A stretch of 64,000 nt of DNA from Pontibacter russatus (GTDB lineage: Bacteria; Bacteroidota; Bacteroidia; Cytophagales; Hymenobacteraceae). The notes beneath the pieces were generated by a model, which was given only the letters and a program-made list of their open reading frames with translations, did no database searches and was not told where the DNA came from. Every line of letters begins with the position of its first letter. The stretch's first letter is position 1. Below are positions 18,273 to 25,968 of this stretch, one piece after another. The position numbers and the translations under genes are program-made. The stretch covers positions 3,427,001-3,491,000 of the forward strand of contig NZ_CP047984.1 of assembly GCF_009931655.1 (NCBI RefSeq), read 5' to 3'.

Positions 18273-19424
18273 TTAGATAGTGAAGTCCGTCCACTTCTGG
18301 TCGGACTCGTTGGAGGCTACCGCGCTCTCCACGAAGGCCATCCCTCGCAGGCCTTCTTCCACAGATGGGAACTCAGCAGTGGTGTTCTCCTGGCCGTCCA
18401 TTCTGGCCGACACGGCCTGCACGAAGTTTCTGTAGATGTTGCCGAACGCCTCGAGGTAGCCCTCGGGGTGGCCGCCCGGGGTGCGGGTGTTGTTCTTGGC
18501 CAGCGTGCCCAGGTAAGGCTGTCCTGCGCGGTACACTTCGGTAGGTTTGCCCTGCCATTTCAGTAGTAAAGTGTTCGGCTCCTGCTGGTGCCACTCCAGG
18601 CCGCCCTCTTCGCCGTCTATTTTTATCAGGAGGTTGTTTTCCTCCCCGGCGGCCACCTGCGAGGCCGTCAGAACGCCTCTGGCGCCGTTATCGAACTTGA
18701 GCAGCACCGCGCCGTCGTCATCCGACAGCCTTCCCTCCACAATAATGTCGAGGTCAGCGCAGAGCTGCGTCACCTGCAGCCCGGTAATGTACTCGGCCAG
18801 GTTGAAGGCGTGCGTGCCGATATCGCCCATCACGGAACTCTTGCCGCCCTTTTTGGGGTCGGTTCTCCAGGCGGCGCCCGCGTTGCCCTCCCGCTCCGTC
18901 ATCTTGCTCAGCCAGCCCTGGCGGTACTCCACCGCTACTTTTCTTACCTTCCCGAGCGCGCCGGACGCGATGATTTCCTTTGCCTGCTTCACCATCGGGT
19001 AGCCGGTGTAGGTGTGGGTGAGGCAGAGGATAAGGCCGGTTTCCTCTACTTTCGCTTTCAGTTGCTTGGCCTCGTCAAGCGTCAGCGTGATAGGTTTTTC
19101 GATGACCACATGGAAGCCGTTTTCGAGCGCCAGCATGGCCGGGGCAAAGTGGGCAAAGTTAGGGGTAACGATGGTGATGAAGTCCATCCGCTCCCCCTCG
19201 GGCAGCTGGCTTTCTTTCTGTATCATCTCCTCGTAGTTGGTATAGATCCTGTCTTCGGGAAGAAACAGGGAGCGGCCGCTGTCAATGGCTATTTCCTGGT
19301 TGATGCTCAGGGCGCCGCACACCAGCTCTACCATCCCGTCCATATTGGCAGCGATGCGGTGAATGGCTCCGATAAAGGCATCTTTGCCCCCGCCGAGCAT
19401 GCCCATCCTTAATTTTCGGTTCAT
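18273..19424 (-). CDS. Gfo/Idh/MocA family oxidoreductase
   Basis: A 383-residue NAD(P)-dependent sugar or cyclitol oxidoreductase. The N-terminal Rossmann opening is LRMGMLGGGKDAFIGAIHR; the EKPIT motif (VVIEKPITLTL) carries the conserved Lys of the family, and the C-terminal alpha/beta domain contains GDIGTHAFNLAEYITG, where the catalytic His lies. No signal peptide, so cytoplasmic. It is monocistronic as far as can be seen. The substrate cannot be told; relatives act on inositols, amino sugars or 3-keto sugars. It could process products of the glycan loci in this window, which is speculation. Confidence 0.88.
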   Translation of the reverse strand: MNRKLRMGMLGGGKDAFIGAIHRIAANMDGMVELVCGALSINQEIAIDSGRSLFLPEDRIYTNYEEMIQKESQLPEGERMDFITIVTPNFAHFAPAMLALENGFHVVIEKPITLTLDEAKQLKAKVEETGLILCLTHTYTGYPMVKQAKEIIASGALGKVRKVAVEYRQGWLSKMTEREGNAGAAWRTDPKKGGKSSVMGDIGTHAFNLAEYITGLQVTQLCADLDIIVEGRLSDDDGAVLLKFDNGARGVLTASQVAAGEENNLLIKIDGEEGGLEWHQQEPNTLLLKWQGKPTEVYRAGQPYLGTLAKNNTRTPGGHPEGYLEAFGNIYRNFVQAVSARMDGQENTTAEFPSVEEGLRGMAFVESAVASNESDQKWTDFTI

Positions 19425-19932
19425 AGTTGTTTTTAAATTAGAATTGGTTAGGATAAATACTGATTAAAAAAGTAACATGGAGCACTAATTTCAATCCAAT
19501 TTACAAAAAGATTTGAAAAGGCACCAAAGAGCTGCCAAATTCCCGGAGCAGTGCCTACCCATATGCGGGGCCCAGTGGCAGGCGCGGATGGCGGGCACTG
19601 AGGCAGAGGTGTTCATTATAGGCATGAAGCAAAAGTTATATGGCATGAAGTAAAAGGACATCTGGTTCATGTATCAAGACATAAAACTCTTTGCGTTATA
19701 TATAAAAGGGATGCGGCTGACTGAGAAATTGTCTCTGCCAGCCGCGTCCGCCAATGCCGTCCACTTAAGGACGACTACATAGAATTTTGTCATTTCAAAC
19801 ACGCTTGAGGCGTGAGCCGAAGAGAGCCAGCGTAGCTGAGAGGAATCTATCTGGAATTCTGTTTAGAACTCTCACGTTGTTCGAGATGACAAAGGAAGAC
19901 TCCTCAAGTTGACGGTATTGCCTCACCTGCCC
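19425..19932. other. Intergenic region with dispersed repeat
   Basis: About 500 bases without a gene. It carries the 108-bp inverted-end element at 19786-19893 and a TATATA word near 19698. Promoter elements for the minus-strand oxidoreductase gene ending the neighbouring block should lie just above 19424 but were not resolved. Confidence 0.5.
19786..19893. repeat. Dispersed intergenic element with inverted ends
   Basis: The element begins TTTGTCATTTCAAACA and ends TTGTTCGAGATGACAAA, near-perfect inverted ends, with interior words (AGCGTAGCTGAGAGGAATCTAT) of a kind I recall as common between genes in this bacterial group. No open frame is inside, so it would be non-autonomous (REP- or MITE-like). 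It sits just beyond the 3' end of the TlpA operon. Confidence 0.65.
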
Positions 19933-20565
19933 TTACTTCTTCACCATGCTTTGCAGGAACTCCCGCACTTCCGGGGTGTCGTACTCGGCCATGCCTTCCT
20001 GTTTGGCCACAATCTTGCCCTCCGGCGAGATGATGAACGTGGTGGGGATGGCGTTGGAGTAAAACTCCTGCGGAAACTGGCTGGCGGGCATATATACCGG
20101 GAAGGTGTAGCCTTTCTTGTCAATGAATTTCCGCACCTTCTCCATACCGCCCTCGTCCACCGACAGCATCACGAAAGCGATTTTGTCGGAGCCCACTTTC
20201 TCGTACAGGCTTTGGATATTCGGCATCTCAGCGATGCAGGGCGGGCACCAGGTCGCCCAGATGTTCATAAACACCACCTTGCCTTTCAGGCTCTCGAAGG
20301 CTATTGTTTTGCCGTCCAGCCCCGTTAGTTGGAACCCGGCGCCTGCCATGCCCGCTGCTACAGCGGAGGTGACTTCCGGTGCAGCAGGAGGGGCCGCCGA
20401 CACAGGCTCGGGCACGTCGGCTTTTTTGATGCCGGTGGCCAGCAGCAGCCGCTGCACCTGCCCGATGGCCTCTGTGTGCAGGCCCGTCGCATATAAGATT
20501 CCGAAAATAGCGAGCATGACGGCCCAGCCCGGAATGTTCCTGAGTGAAAATTTACGCTTGTTCAT
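19933..20565 (-). CDS. TlpA-type thiol-disulfide oxidoreductase
   Basis: A 210-residue membrane-anchored thioredoxin. The ATG at 20565 gives MNKRKFSLRN followed by one transmembrane helix (WAVMLAIFGILYATGL), a linker rich in Ala/Pro, and an AhpC/TSA-type thioredoxin domain with W-C107-P-P-C110 (NIWATWCPPCIAEMP) and the cis-Pro segment NAIPTTFIIS. It would reduce disulfides of exported proteins or cytochrome apoproteins. It lies 55 bases downstream of the DoxX-DsrE gene and is probably the last gene of a transcript starting at the palindrome-controlled promoter at 22312-22354. Confidence 0.9.
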   Translation of the reverse strand: MNKRKFSLRNIPGWAVMLAIFGILYATGLHTEAIGQVQRLLLATGIKKADVPEPVSAAPPAAPEVTSAVAAGMAGAGFQLTGLDGKTIAFESLKGKVVFMNIWATWCPPCIAEMPNIQSLYEKVGSDKIAFVMLSVDEGGMEKVRKFIDKKGYTFPVYMPASQFPQEFYSNAIPTTFIISPEGKIVAKQEGMAEYDTPEVREFLQSMVKK

Positions 20566-20620
20566 GATTTCTATATCTTTAAGTGATAAACTGCTTTTAA
20601 GGTAATCTCTGGCTGCCTGC

Positions 20621-21505
20621 CTACAACTCAACCGTTATATAGCCCTGCCGCTGCAGGTCGAACAGATAGGTGAGGCCGTTCGGGACAACCTCCACGCCGT
20701 CCACCAGCGTTTCCGGGTCGATGCTGAACTGCTTCAGCGACAGGCCGCAGACTTTGTAGGTGACGCCCGCTGCGCGGCCTTGTCCGAGTTGCTGCGCCAT
20801 GTTGCTTCCTTTCACGAAGGCCTCCACGGATTTGCCGCAGGCCATCACCACAAAGCTCCCGCGGTTGTAGGGGCTGTTCGGTGTTATGGTTTCGGCGGTG
20901 TTTACGGCTGCTTTCAGGTGGTTGGGCTGGCTGATGAGCACCGCGTACCTCTTCTTGGCAGCCGCTGTGGCAGTGCCTTGCTGTGCCTGCACTGCCGTGG
21001 TACGCGCGCCGAGCAGCATGACGAAGGCAGCGGCCAGTACAGCGGCATACCTTCCGGGGCGCGTGCCCCTCATGCTACCCTGCGCTTTCTTTTTCAGCGC
21101 TGGTAACTGGTCCAGGCTGTAATATACGGCACCATTCGCCATAAAAAACAGCAGCACGCCCATCAGGGCAATGTTCTTGAACAAAGGCCCCGCACCAGCT
21201 GGGTTCGCCACCTGCACCGTCAGGGTAATGGGGATAAGGATGGCTAACAGCACGGCGGCGGCCACCCTGGTCCTGAACCCTGCCAGCAGCATAAAACCGC
21301 CCAGAAGCAGCCCGGCTCCTGATAGTATAATCAGTGTTTCGGGCGGCGCAACCCAGGCAGCCATATGTGCGATAGGCACTTTCTCGAGCCGGGCAGTTAC
21401 ACCGGTGGTGTTAAAAAGGTGGTTCAGGCCGGCAGTAATAAAGATGAGGCTGGCCATGCCGCGCATCGCCAGAAACGATAGTTTTTGCAAAGGGGTATTT
21501 TCCAT
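20621..21505 (-). CDS. DoxX membrane domain fused to a DsrE-like sulfur-relay domain
   Basis: A 294-residue fusion starting at the ATG at 21505. Residues 1-135 form a DoxX-like four-helix membrane domain (GMASLIFITAGLNHLF, LIILSGAGLLLGGFMLLAGF, FKNIALMGVLLFFMANG). After a second hydrophobic segment (YAAVLAAAFVMLLGA, then TTAVQAQQ), residues about 190-294 resemble the DsrE/DsrF family: FVVMACGKSVEAF, VTYKVCGLSL and a final NGLTYLFDLQRQGYITVEL. DsrE-type proteins carry sulfane sulfur on a Cys; the Cys residues in ACGKS and VCGLS are candidates. The hydrophobic segment before the second domain resembles a signal sequence, so that domain may face the periplasm. Neighbours are TlpA, TauE/SafE and an MBL-rhodanese, all consistent with sulfur or persulfide metabolism. 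Confidence 0.75.
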   Translation of the reverse strand: MENTPLQKLSFLAMRGMASLIFITAGLNHLFNTTGVTARLEKVPIAHMAAWVAPPETLIILSGAGLLLGGFMLLAGFRTRVAAAVLLAILIPITLTVQVANPAGAGPLFKNIALMGVLLFFMANGAVYYSLDQLPALKKKAQGSMRGTRPGRYAAVLAAAFVMLLGARTTAVQAQQGTATAAAKKRYAVLISQPNHLKAAVNTAETITPNSPYNRGSFVVMACGKSVEAFVKGSNMAQQLGQGRAAGVTYKVCGLSLKQFSIDPETLVDGVEVVPNGLTYLFDLQRQGYITVEL

Positions 21506-21655
21506 ACAGGAGATTTTAAATCTTAAAATAAATGAGGTACAGGTTGCCCTTTTCCCTCCACAGGAAGGAATAAGAGGCGGCATATATGGGCAGGAAGGCG
21601 ATGTGTCTGCCTTTGTCTGCCGGCCATATATGCCTTGTGCTACGCGTGCTTTATT

Positions 21656-22024
21656 TTAAGAAAACCTTGGCGGGTCGGGGTCAGCCTTCAGGCTGGGAGT
21701 CTGGTGGATGCTGTCAGCAGAAGGTGTTGCCAGTTGAGCGATGCCTGTCAGGAAAACGCCATTGGACTTGTTCTCAGCGATTATAGCATAGAACTGCTGG
21801 CTGCAGTCTGTGGCGGCAGTGGCTCCGCTCTGCTGTTCGGAGTGTGTCTGGTGCTTCAGGCACTTTTTGGCGCATTTGCGCTTCACGAGCCGCTTGTCTC
21901 CGTTATCCGCCGTTCTCAGTTCATGCTGCTTCACACACGCAAAGCCGCTCACGCGCCCGTCTGTTTGCGACAGGGTGAACAGCAGCAGCAGTGTGCTGAA
22001 AAACAGGAGCAGATAATGCTTCAT
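21656..22024 (-). CDS. Small secreted cysteine-rich hypothetical protein
   Basis: A 122-residue protein starting MKHYLLLFFSTLLLLFTLSQ, a clear signal peptide, at the ATG at 22024. The mature part has FACVKQHELRTADNGDKRLVKRKCAKKCLKHQTHS and a later DCSQQFYAI, giving four cysteines and a basic middle. The family is not known to me. It is the first gene after the operator/promoter at 22312-22354 and precedes the DoxX-DsrE fusion by 150 bases on the same strand. A periplasmic redox or metal-binding role is possible but unproven. Confidence 0.65.
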   Translation of the reverse strand: MKHYLLLFFSTLLLLFTLSQTDGRVSGFACVKQHELRTADNGDKRLVKRKCAKKCLKHQTHSEQQSGATAATDCSQQFYAIIAENKSNGVFLTGIAQLATPSADSIHQTPSLKADPDPPRFS

Positions 22025-22209
22025 TCCTTCAAAGCTAAGAGGCCATATATATAACATCAGCTGGCCGGAGAAATTGTAACCCTCATAACGTGCCCGATAG
22101 GGGCAGCCACAATTTATATGTAAAGGTACAACCTACAACTCCGGGTACCAAATCGGCTTTACATTGCTGGCTATAATTCCCCGGCCTTTGGATGATACCC
22201 GCTTTGGCC

Positions 22210-22246
22210 CTGAAAGCCTTTCCGGCCGGGCCTGCGCAGCTTTCAG
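22210..22246 (-). other. Possible structured leader hairpin
   Basis: Arms CTGAAAGC (22210-22217) and GCTTTCAG (22239-22246) enclose a G+C-rich interior with GGCCGG. It lies in the long untranslated stretch between the minus-strand promoter at 22312-22354 and the small secreted protein gene, so it would be in the mRNA leader. Confidence 0.35.
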
Positions 22247-22311
22247 AGTTGGTCTGAATATATGGAACTTGCCTTTTGTTTCCTTTTCGGTGAATTTAAA
22301 CGTACCTGCTG

Positions 22312-22354
22312 CAAAGGTACGGCACTCGCAATACGGCTTCAGTGACCTAGGTCA
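22312..22354 (-). promoter_or_regulatory. Crp/Fnr-type operator and -7 box, sulfur operon 1
   Basis: The palindrome TGACCTAGGTCA (22343-22354, centre 22348.5; flanking bases extend it to GTGAC...GTCAC) lies upstream, on the minus strand, of CAAAGGTA (22312-22319, i.e. TACCTTTG, a perfect Bacteroidota -7 box). The centres are 33 nt apart, a class II activator position. The transcript would run into the secreted protein, DoxX-DsrE and TlpA genes with a leader of about 290 nt. Confidence 0.75.
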
Positions 22355-22363
22355 CGCAGGCGG

Positions 22364-23200
22364 CTAAGCCAGGAAGATTTCTTTGAGGATGATATAAATG
22401 CCCATCACGAGCACGAACCAGCCAAAGGAGGTTTTCAGTTTGTCGGCGCGCACTTTGGTGGAGAGGAACGTGCCGATGAAAATGCCCGCAATGGAGATGG
22501 CGGAGAAAATGGTCAGGAACAGCCAGTCGATCTCGTAGTTGTAGATGTCGCCAAGGAAGCCAAAGAGCGACTTGACCGCGATGATCAGCAGCGAGGTACC
22601 CACCGCCATCTTCATGTCCAGCTTGCTGAAGAGCACCAGCGCCGGGATAATCAGGAAGCCGCCGCCCGCGCCCACCAGGCCTGTCAGGGTTCCCACCACC
22701 ACACCCTCGGCCAGGATACCGGCGTAGTTGAACCTCGGCTCAGGATGCGAGGCGTCTGGCTGTTTTAGATCCGCTTCTGTGTCGGCGCTCTCCTCTGCCG
22801 GGTCTTCTTTCGCCCGGATCATGCTGATGGAGGCAAACACCATCAGGGCGGCAAACAAGAGCATCAGCAGCACGCCCCTGGTCACCAGCAGGTCGCCTAC
22901 CGTGAAGAGGTTTTCGGGGATGGCCGGTACCAGGTAGCGGCGCGTGAGGTACACCGACACGATGGAGGGCAGCCCGAAAACCGCCGCCGTCTTCAGGCTC
23001 ACCAGCCCTTTTTTATAAAACTTATAAGAGCCCACCAGACTGGTGAGGCCGACGATGAACAGGGAGTATGCGGTGGAGAGCACCGGGCTGAAGCCGAGCA
23101 GATACACCAGCACCGGCACCGTTAAAATAGAGCCCCCGCCCCCAATCAACCCAAGTGAAAGCCCGATGATTAGTGCCGCCGCGTATCCTAAAATTTCCAT
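22364..23200 (-). CDS. TauE/SafE family membrane protein
   Basis: A 278-residue transporter-like protein with about eight hydrophobic segments. The start is the ATG at 23200. Typical features are the opening GYAAALIIGLSLGLIGGGGSILTVPVLVYLLG and, at the start of the second half, GVVVGTLTGLVGAGGGFLIIPALV, the repeated family motif. The family exports sulfite, sulfoacetate or other small anions. Between the halves is a charged loop (RAKEDPAEESADTEADLKQPDASHPEP). With DsrE-like and rhodanese proteins nearby, export of sulfite arising from persulfide oxidation is a reasonable inference. The gene has its own palindrome-controlled promoter at 23227-23269. Confidence 0.9.
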   Translation of the reverse strand: MEILGYAAALIIGLSLGLIGGGGSILTVPVLVYLLGFSPVLSTAYSLFIVGLTSLVGSYKFYKKGLVSLKTAAVFGLPSIVSVYLTRRYLVPAIPENLFTVGDLLVTRGVLLMLLFAALMVFASISMIRAKEDPAEESADTEADLKQPDASHPEPRFNYAGILAEGVVVGTLTGLVGAGGGFLIIPALVLFSKLDMKMAVGTSLLIIAVKSLFGFLGDIYNYEIDWLFLTIFSAISIAGIFIGTFLSTKVRADKLKTSFGWFVLVMGIYIILKEIFLA

Positions 23201-23226
23201 TTTACCTGTATAATGATTGTCGGATA

Positions 23227-23269
23227 CAAAGGTACGGCCCGCCAGCGCGGCCTACAGTGACTGTTGTCA
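23227..23269 (-). promoter_or_regulatory. Crp/Fnr-type operator and -7 box of the TauE/SafE gene
   Basis: Palindrome TGACTGTTGTCA (23258-23269, centre 23263.5) and minus-strand -7 box TACCTTTG (plus-strand CAAAGGTA at 23227-23234, centre 23230.5) are 33 nt apart. The start codon at 23200 gives a leader of about 20 nt. Confidence 0.8.
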
Positions 23270-23307
23270 CAGAGGGAGGGGTTGGAGTTAGGAAGTTAAA
23301 GAGTTAG

Positions 23308-23477
23308 AAAGTTTGGGTGTTAGGAAATTAGAGCGTTTGGGAGTTAGAGCGGGAGGTCGTAAGCAGCCGGTAAACCTGTGGCGAGGTGTAGCCATATATA
23401 GCCCGCACATTCTATAAATTTAAAACTCCACAATTCCATCACTCCCAAACTCTCTAATTTCCTAACGCCTAAACTTT
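23308..23477. repeat. Inverted repeat, 37-bp arms
   Basis: Arms 23308-23344 and 23441-23477 are complementary at 34 of 37 positions when read by eye, with a 96-base interior. The right arm contains the last codons and stop of the crp/fnr gene. The left arm is preceded by further imperfect copies of GAGTTAG/GTTAGGAA words. It may be a non-autonomous dispersed element and can also act as a terminator-like stem after crp/fnr. Confidence 0.65.
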
Positions 23478-24116
23478 CTCCAAATCGTGTACCTCGATGT
23501 AGCTGCGGTGCAGGGTGATGGCGCCGGTTTGCTCCAGTTTTTTGAGCAGCCGGGAAATCACCTCGCGGGAGCTGTTGAGTTCCTCGGCGATGTGCTGGTG
23601 CGACAGCCTGATTTCTTTCCCAATGACTTTTACGTGGCGTTTCAGGTAAAACAGCAGGCGCTCGTCCAGGGCTTTGAAGGCGATGCTGTCCAGGGTCTGC
23701 AGCAGTTCCTCGAAGCGCTGGCGATAGGAGGCAATCACGAAACTGTGCCAGCTCTTGTAGCGGGCCAGCCATTGCTCCGACAGGTGCGATGGGATGAGGA
23801 GGACTTCGGAGGCATCCACCGCCCTGACCATGATCAGGCTCTGCTCGTTGCGGGCCGAGCACATCATCGACAGCGCGCAGGCGTTGCCTGGTTCGAGGTA
23901 ATACATCAGGAACTCGTTGCCCTCCTCGTCCTGGCGATACACTTTCAGGAGGCCGCTCAGCAGCAGAATAGTAGAGCGTATATACTGCCCGGTGCGCAGT
24001 ACTTCGTCGCCTTCCCCCACCCGCCTGATGGTGCTGTGCCGAAGGATTTCATCCTGGAGCGGTTGTTCCAGCTGCGGAAACTGCTTCAATACATCGTCTT
24101 TCTGTATGTTTTCCAT
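23469..24116 (-). CDS. Crp/Fnr family transcription regulator
   Basis: A 215-residue cyclic-nucleotide-binding-fold regulator. The start is the ATG at 24116 (MENIQKDD); extra upstream codons to 24167 are unlikely. The N-terminal beta-barrel (about 15-110) contains C80 and C86 in GNACALSMMC; the four-cysteine iron-sulfur signature of E. coli Fnr is absent. A dimer helix follows, then a winged helix with recognition helix SSREVISRLLKKLE (182-195). Its E-x-x-S-R pattern is that of Fnr, which contacts TGA half-sites, fitting the TGAC-N4-GTCA palindromes on both sides of this gene. It is probably the activator of the NO/N2O/sulfur genes in this window. What it senses (oxygen, NO, heme or redox) cannot be told. 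Confidence 0.9.
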   Translation of the reverse strand: MENIQKDDVLKQFPQLEQPLQDEILRHSTIRRVGEGDEVLRTGQYIRSTILLLSGLLKVYRQDEEGNEFLMYYLEPGNACALSMMCSARNEQSLIMVRAVDASEVLLIPSHLSEQWLARYKSWHSFVIASYRQRFEELLQTLDSIAFKALDERLLFYLKRHVKVIGKEIRLSHQHIAEELNSSREVISRLLKKLEQTGAITLHRSYIEVHDLEKV

Positions 24117-24174
24117 CTCGTGTGCTCGCAAAGTGGTTTGTTTCGCACCTTGCACGCGCATCATCAATATAAGT

Positions 24175-24182
24175 CAAATTTA
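24175..24182 (-). promoter_or_regulatory. -7 box of the crp/fnr gene
   Basis: Plus-strand CAAATTTA reads TAAATTTG on the minus strand, an exact match to TAnnTTTG, about 60 nt before the start codon. No TGAC-N4-GTCA palindrome lies 33 or 55 nt upstream, so autoregulation through that site is not seen. Confidence 0.55.
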
Positions 24183-24224
24183 TATATAAACCGCTCGAAC
24201 AGGAGTGGTGCATATGGCAAAAAA

Positions 24225-24248
24225 AGCCGGTGGCGTACGCCACCGGCT
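24225..24248 (-). terminator. Rho-independent terminator of the MBL-rhodanese gene
   Basis: A perfect 24-nt palindrome (core GCCGGTGGCG/CGCCACCGGC) followed on the minus strand by a run of seven T. It separates the MBL-rhodanese gene from crp/fnr. Confidence 0.9.
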
Positions 24249-24270
24249 GAGTCAAGCATATAGCTGCTTT

Positions 24271-25608
24271 TTATTTGAACTTGTTGACCGCCTCGCTCAG
24301 GTCCAGCACCGTGGCACCGGGGAGCGCTGCCTCCACAATGCTGCTTCCGGCCGCCGACCGGTAACCGCCTGCGCAATGCACTACCACGGGCTTGTCGGTC
24401 GGGATCTCACCGGCGCGCTCGCGCAGTTCCGGCAGCGGGATGTTGATGGAGTTTTCGAAGAAACGGCCGCCTTTTACCTCGGAGGCGTTCCGGATGTCCA
24501 CGATGGTGTAATCTTCCGGGTGCTGGCCGAATGCCTCCACATCCAGTTGGGGTGACTTGGTGTTTGCCTCGCCGTCCAGTAAGAAAGCGCCTTTTATGAG
24601 GAGCTCATATCCTATTTTGGCCGCTTTCGAGATAAGCTCGTGCAACTGCTCCTCGCTCTCCGCCACCAGGTAATAACGCTCTTCCGGGCCCACGATGCTG
24701 CCCAGCCAGGTCTCAAACTTGTTCCCGTTCTGGATGTTGATGGCGCCTTTGTGATGCCCTTTCTTGAACGCCTTCTCACCGCGGGCATCCACAATTACCG
24801 CTCCCTCCTCCGGGCTGAAGTTCTGCTCCAGCCGTTTCACGCCTTCCAGGCTTGGCTTGTAGGCTGGGGCACCCTGCTTGTTGAGACCTACATCATAGCC
24901 AAAGTATTTCGGGATGAACGGCTGATCCTCCGTCAGCACCTTCACGAACTCCTCCTCGCTCATCTGCTGCAGCGCGTAGTTGGTTCGCTTCTCCGCTCCG
25001 ATGGTGCTGCTGCTGGCCTCGCTCAGGCCTTTGCCGCAGAGCGTGCCTGCACCGTGCGCCGGGTACACCAGCACGTCATCATCCAGTTTCATCAGCTTTT
25101 CGCGGGTGCTGTGGTACATCTGCCGCGCGAGTTCTTCGCGTTTGGCCGTGATGCTGCCTGCCTTCTCCCGGAGGTCCGGCCGGCCCACGTCCCCGATAAA
25201 GAGCGTGTCGCCTGTGAAAACCGCTTTGTCTTTGCCCTCGTGCTCCAGCACCACGCTGATGCTGTCCGGGGAGTGGCCGGGGGTGTACAGCGACTTCAGC
25301 TTGACCTTACCCACCTGCAGTGCAGCGCCCTCGTCGAAGGCCTGGTGCAGATAGTCGGCGCCCACTTTGCTGTGCGCATATATGGTAGCCCCTGTTTGTT
25401 GATGAATCTCCAGGTGAGAGCTCACAAAGTCAGCGTGCGGGTGCGTCTCGATCACCCCTACAATTTTTGCGTTGTGGGCTACTGCGTAATCATAGTATGG
25501 CTGCGGGTCGCGGGCCGGGTCTATCAGCACCACCTCACCGGCGCACTCGCTCAGAATGGCATATGAATAATGTGCAAGGCCTTTGTCTTCAAACTGTTGT
25601 ATTTTCAT
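24271..25608 (-). CDS. MBL-fold hydrolase with two rhodanese domains (persulfide dioxygenase-like)
   Basis: A 445-residue cytoplasmic protein. Residues 1-240 form a metallo-beta-lactamase domain with H56-P-H58-A-D60 and later TPGHSPDS and FTGDTLFIGDVGRPDL, the ETHE1-like iron site arrangement that oxidises glutathione or other persulfides to sulfite. Two rhodanese-like domains follow: the first (about 265-360) lacks the active Cys, the second has C412 in VVHCAGGYRSA. Such fusions act in sulfide detoxification. The gene has its own palindrome-controlled promoter and a strong terminator. Together with TauE/SafE it suggests persulfide oxidation followed by sulfite export. Confidence 0.88.
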   Translation of the reverse strand: MKIQQFEDKGLAHYSYAILSECAGEVVLIDPARDPQPYYDYAVAHNAKIVGVIETHPHADFVSSHLEIHQQTGATIYAHSKVGADYLHQAFDEGAALQVGKVKLKSLYTPGHSPDSISVVLEHEGKDKAVFTGDTLFIGDVGRPDLREKAGSITAKREELARQMYHSTREKLMKLDDDVLVYPAHGAGTLCGKGLSEASSSTIGAEKRTNYALQQMSEEEFVKVLTEDQPFIPKYFGYDVGLNKQGAPAYKPSLEGVKRLEQNFSPEEGAVIVDARGEKAFKKGHHKGAINIQNGNKFETWLGSIVGPEERYYLVAESEEQLHELISKAAKIGYELLIKGAFLLDGEANTKSPQLDVEAFGQHPEDYTIVDIRNASEVKGGRFFENSINIPLPELRERAGEIPTDKPVVVHCAGGYRSAAGSSIVEAALPGATVLDLSEAVNKFK

Positions 25609-25662
25609 CTCCGTTTGCTTTGTGGTTTAGATTTATCCTCGTTCTATATGGCTTATGTGCTA

Positions 25663-25705
25663 CAAAGGTACAGTTTGCCGCCACACGGCACAGTGACCTT
25701 TGTCA
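25663..25705 (-). promoter_or_regulatory. Crp/Fnr-type operator and -7 box of the MBL-rhodanese gene
   Basis: Palindrome TGACCTTTGTCA (25694-25705, centre 25699.5) and minus-strand -7 box TACCTTTG (CAAAGGTA at 25663-25670, centre 25666.5) are 33 nt apart, the same geometry as at 22312 and 23227. The start codon is at 25608. Confidence 0.8.
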
Positions 25706-25968
25706 CACAGCAGAAAATGCCTGAGGTGCCTTTAGGGCAGAAACGGAAGCCATGTTGTTTGGCTTTATATATCCTTTCTGGACCTGTGGGCACACAGTTA
25801 CATAAGAGGAAGCAGATCTTCCGGGCAGCTAAGGAGGGATTGTGCGTGAAATATTTGGGCCTGCTTAGCTCAAGAGCTAGAGCGAGGAGCAACTATGGGA
25901 TGGCTAGTAATATACCCTGTTATAGGCCATGCTTTATGTTTTATATATGACTTCTGTCTCTGTCGGGA

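Noticed and set aside
22121-22128. TAAAGGTA as a second minus-strand -7 box for the sulfur operon
   Set aside because: One mismatch at the conserved G and no palindrome at 33 or 55 nt; weaker than the box at 22312.
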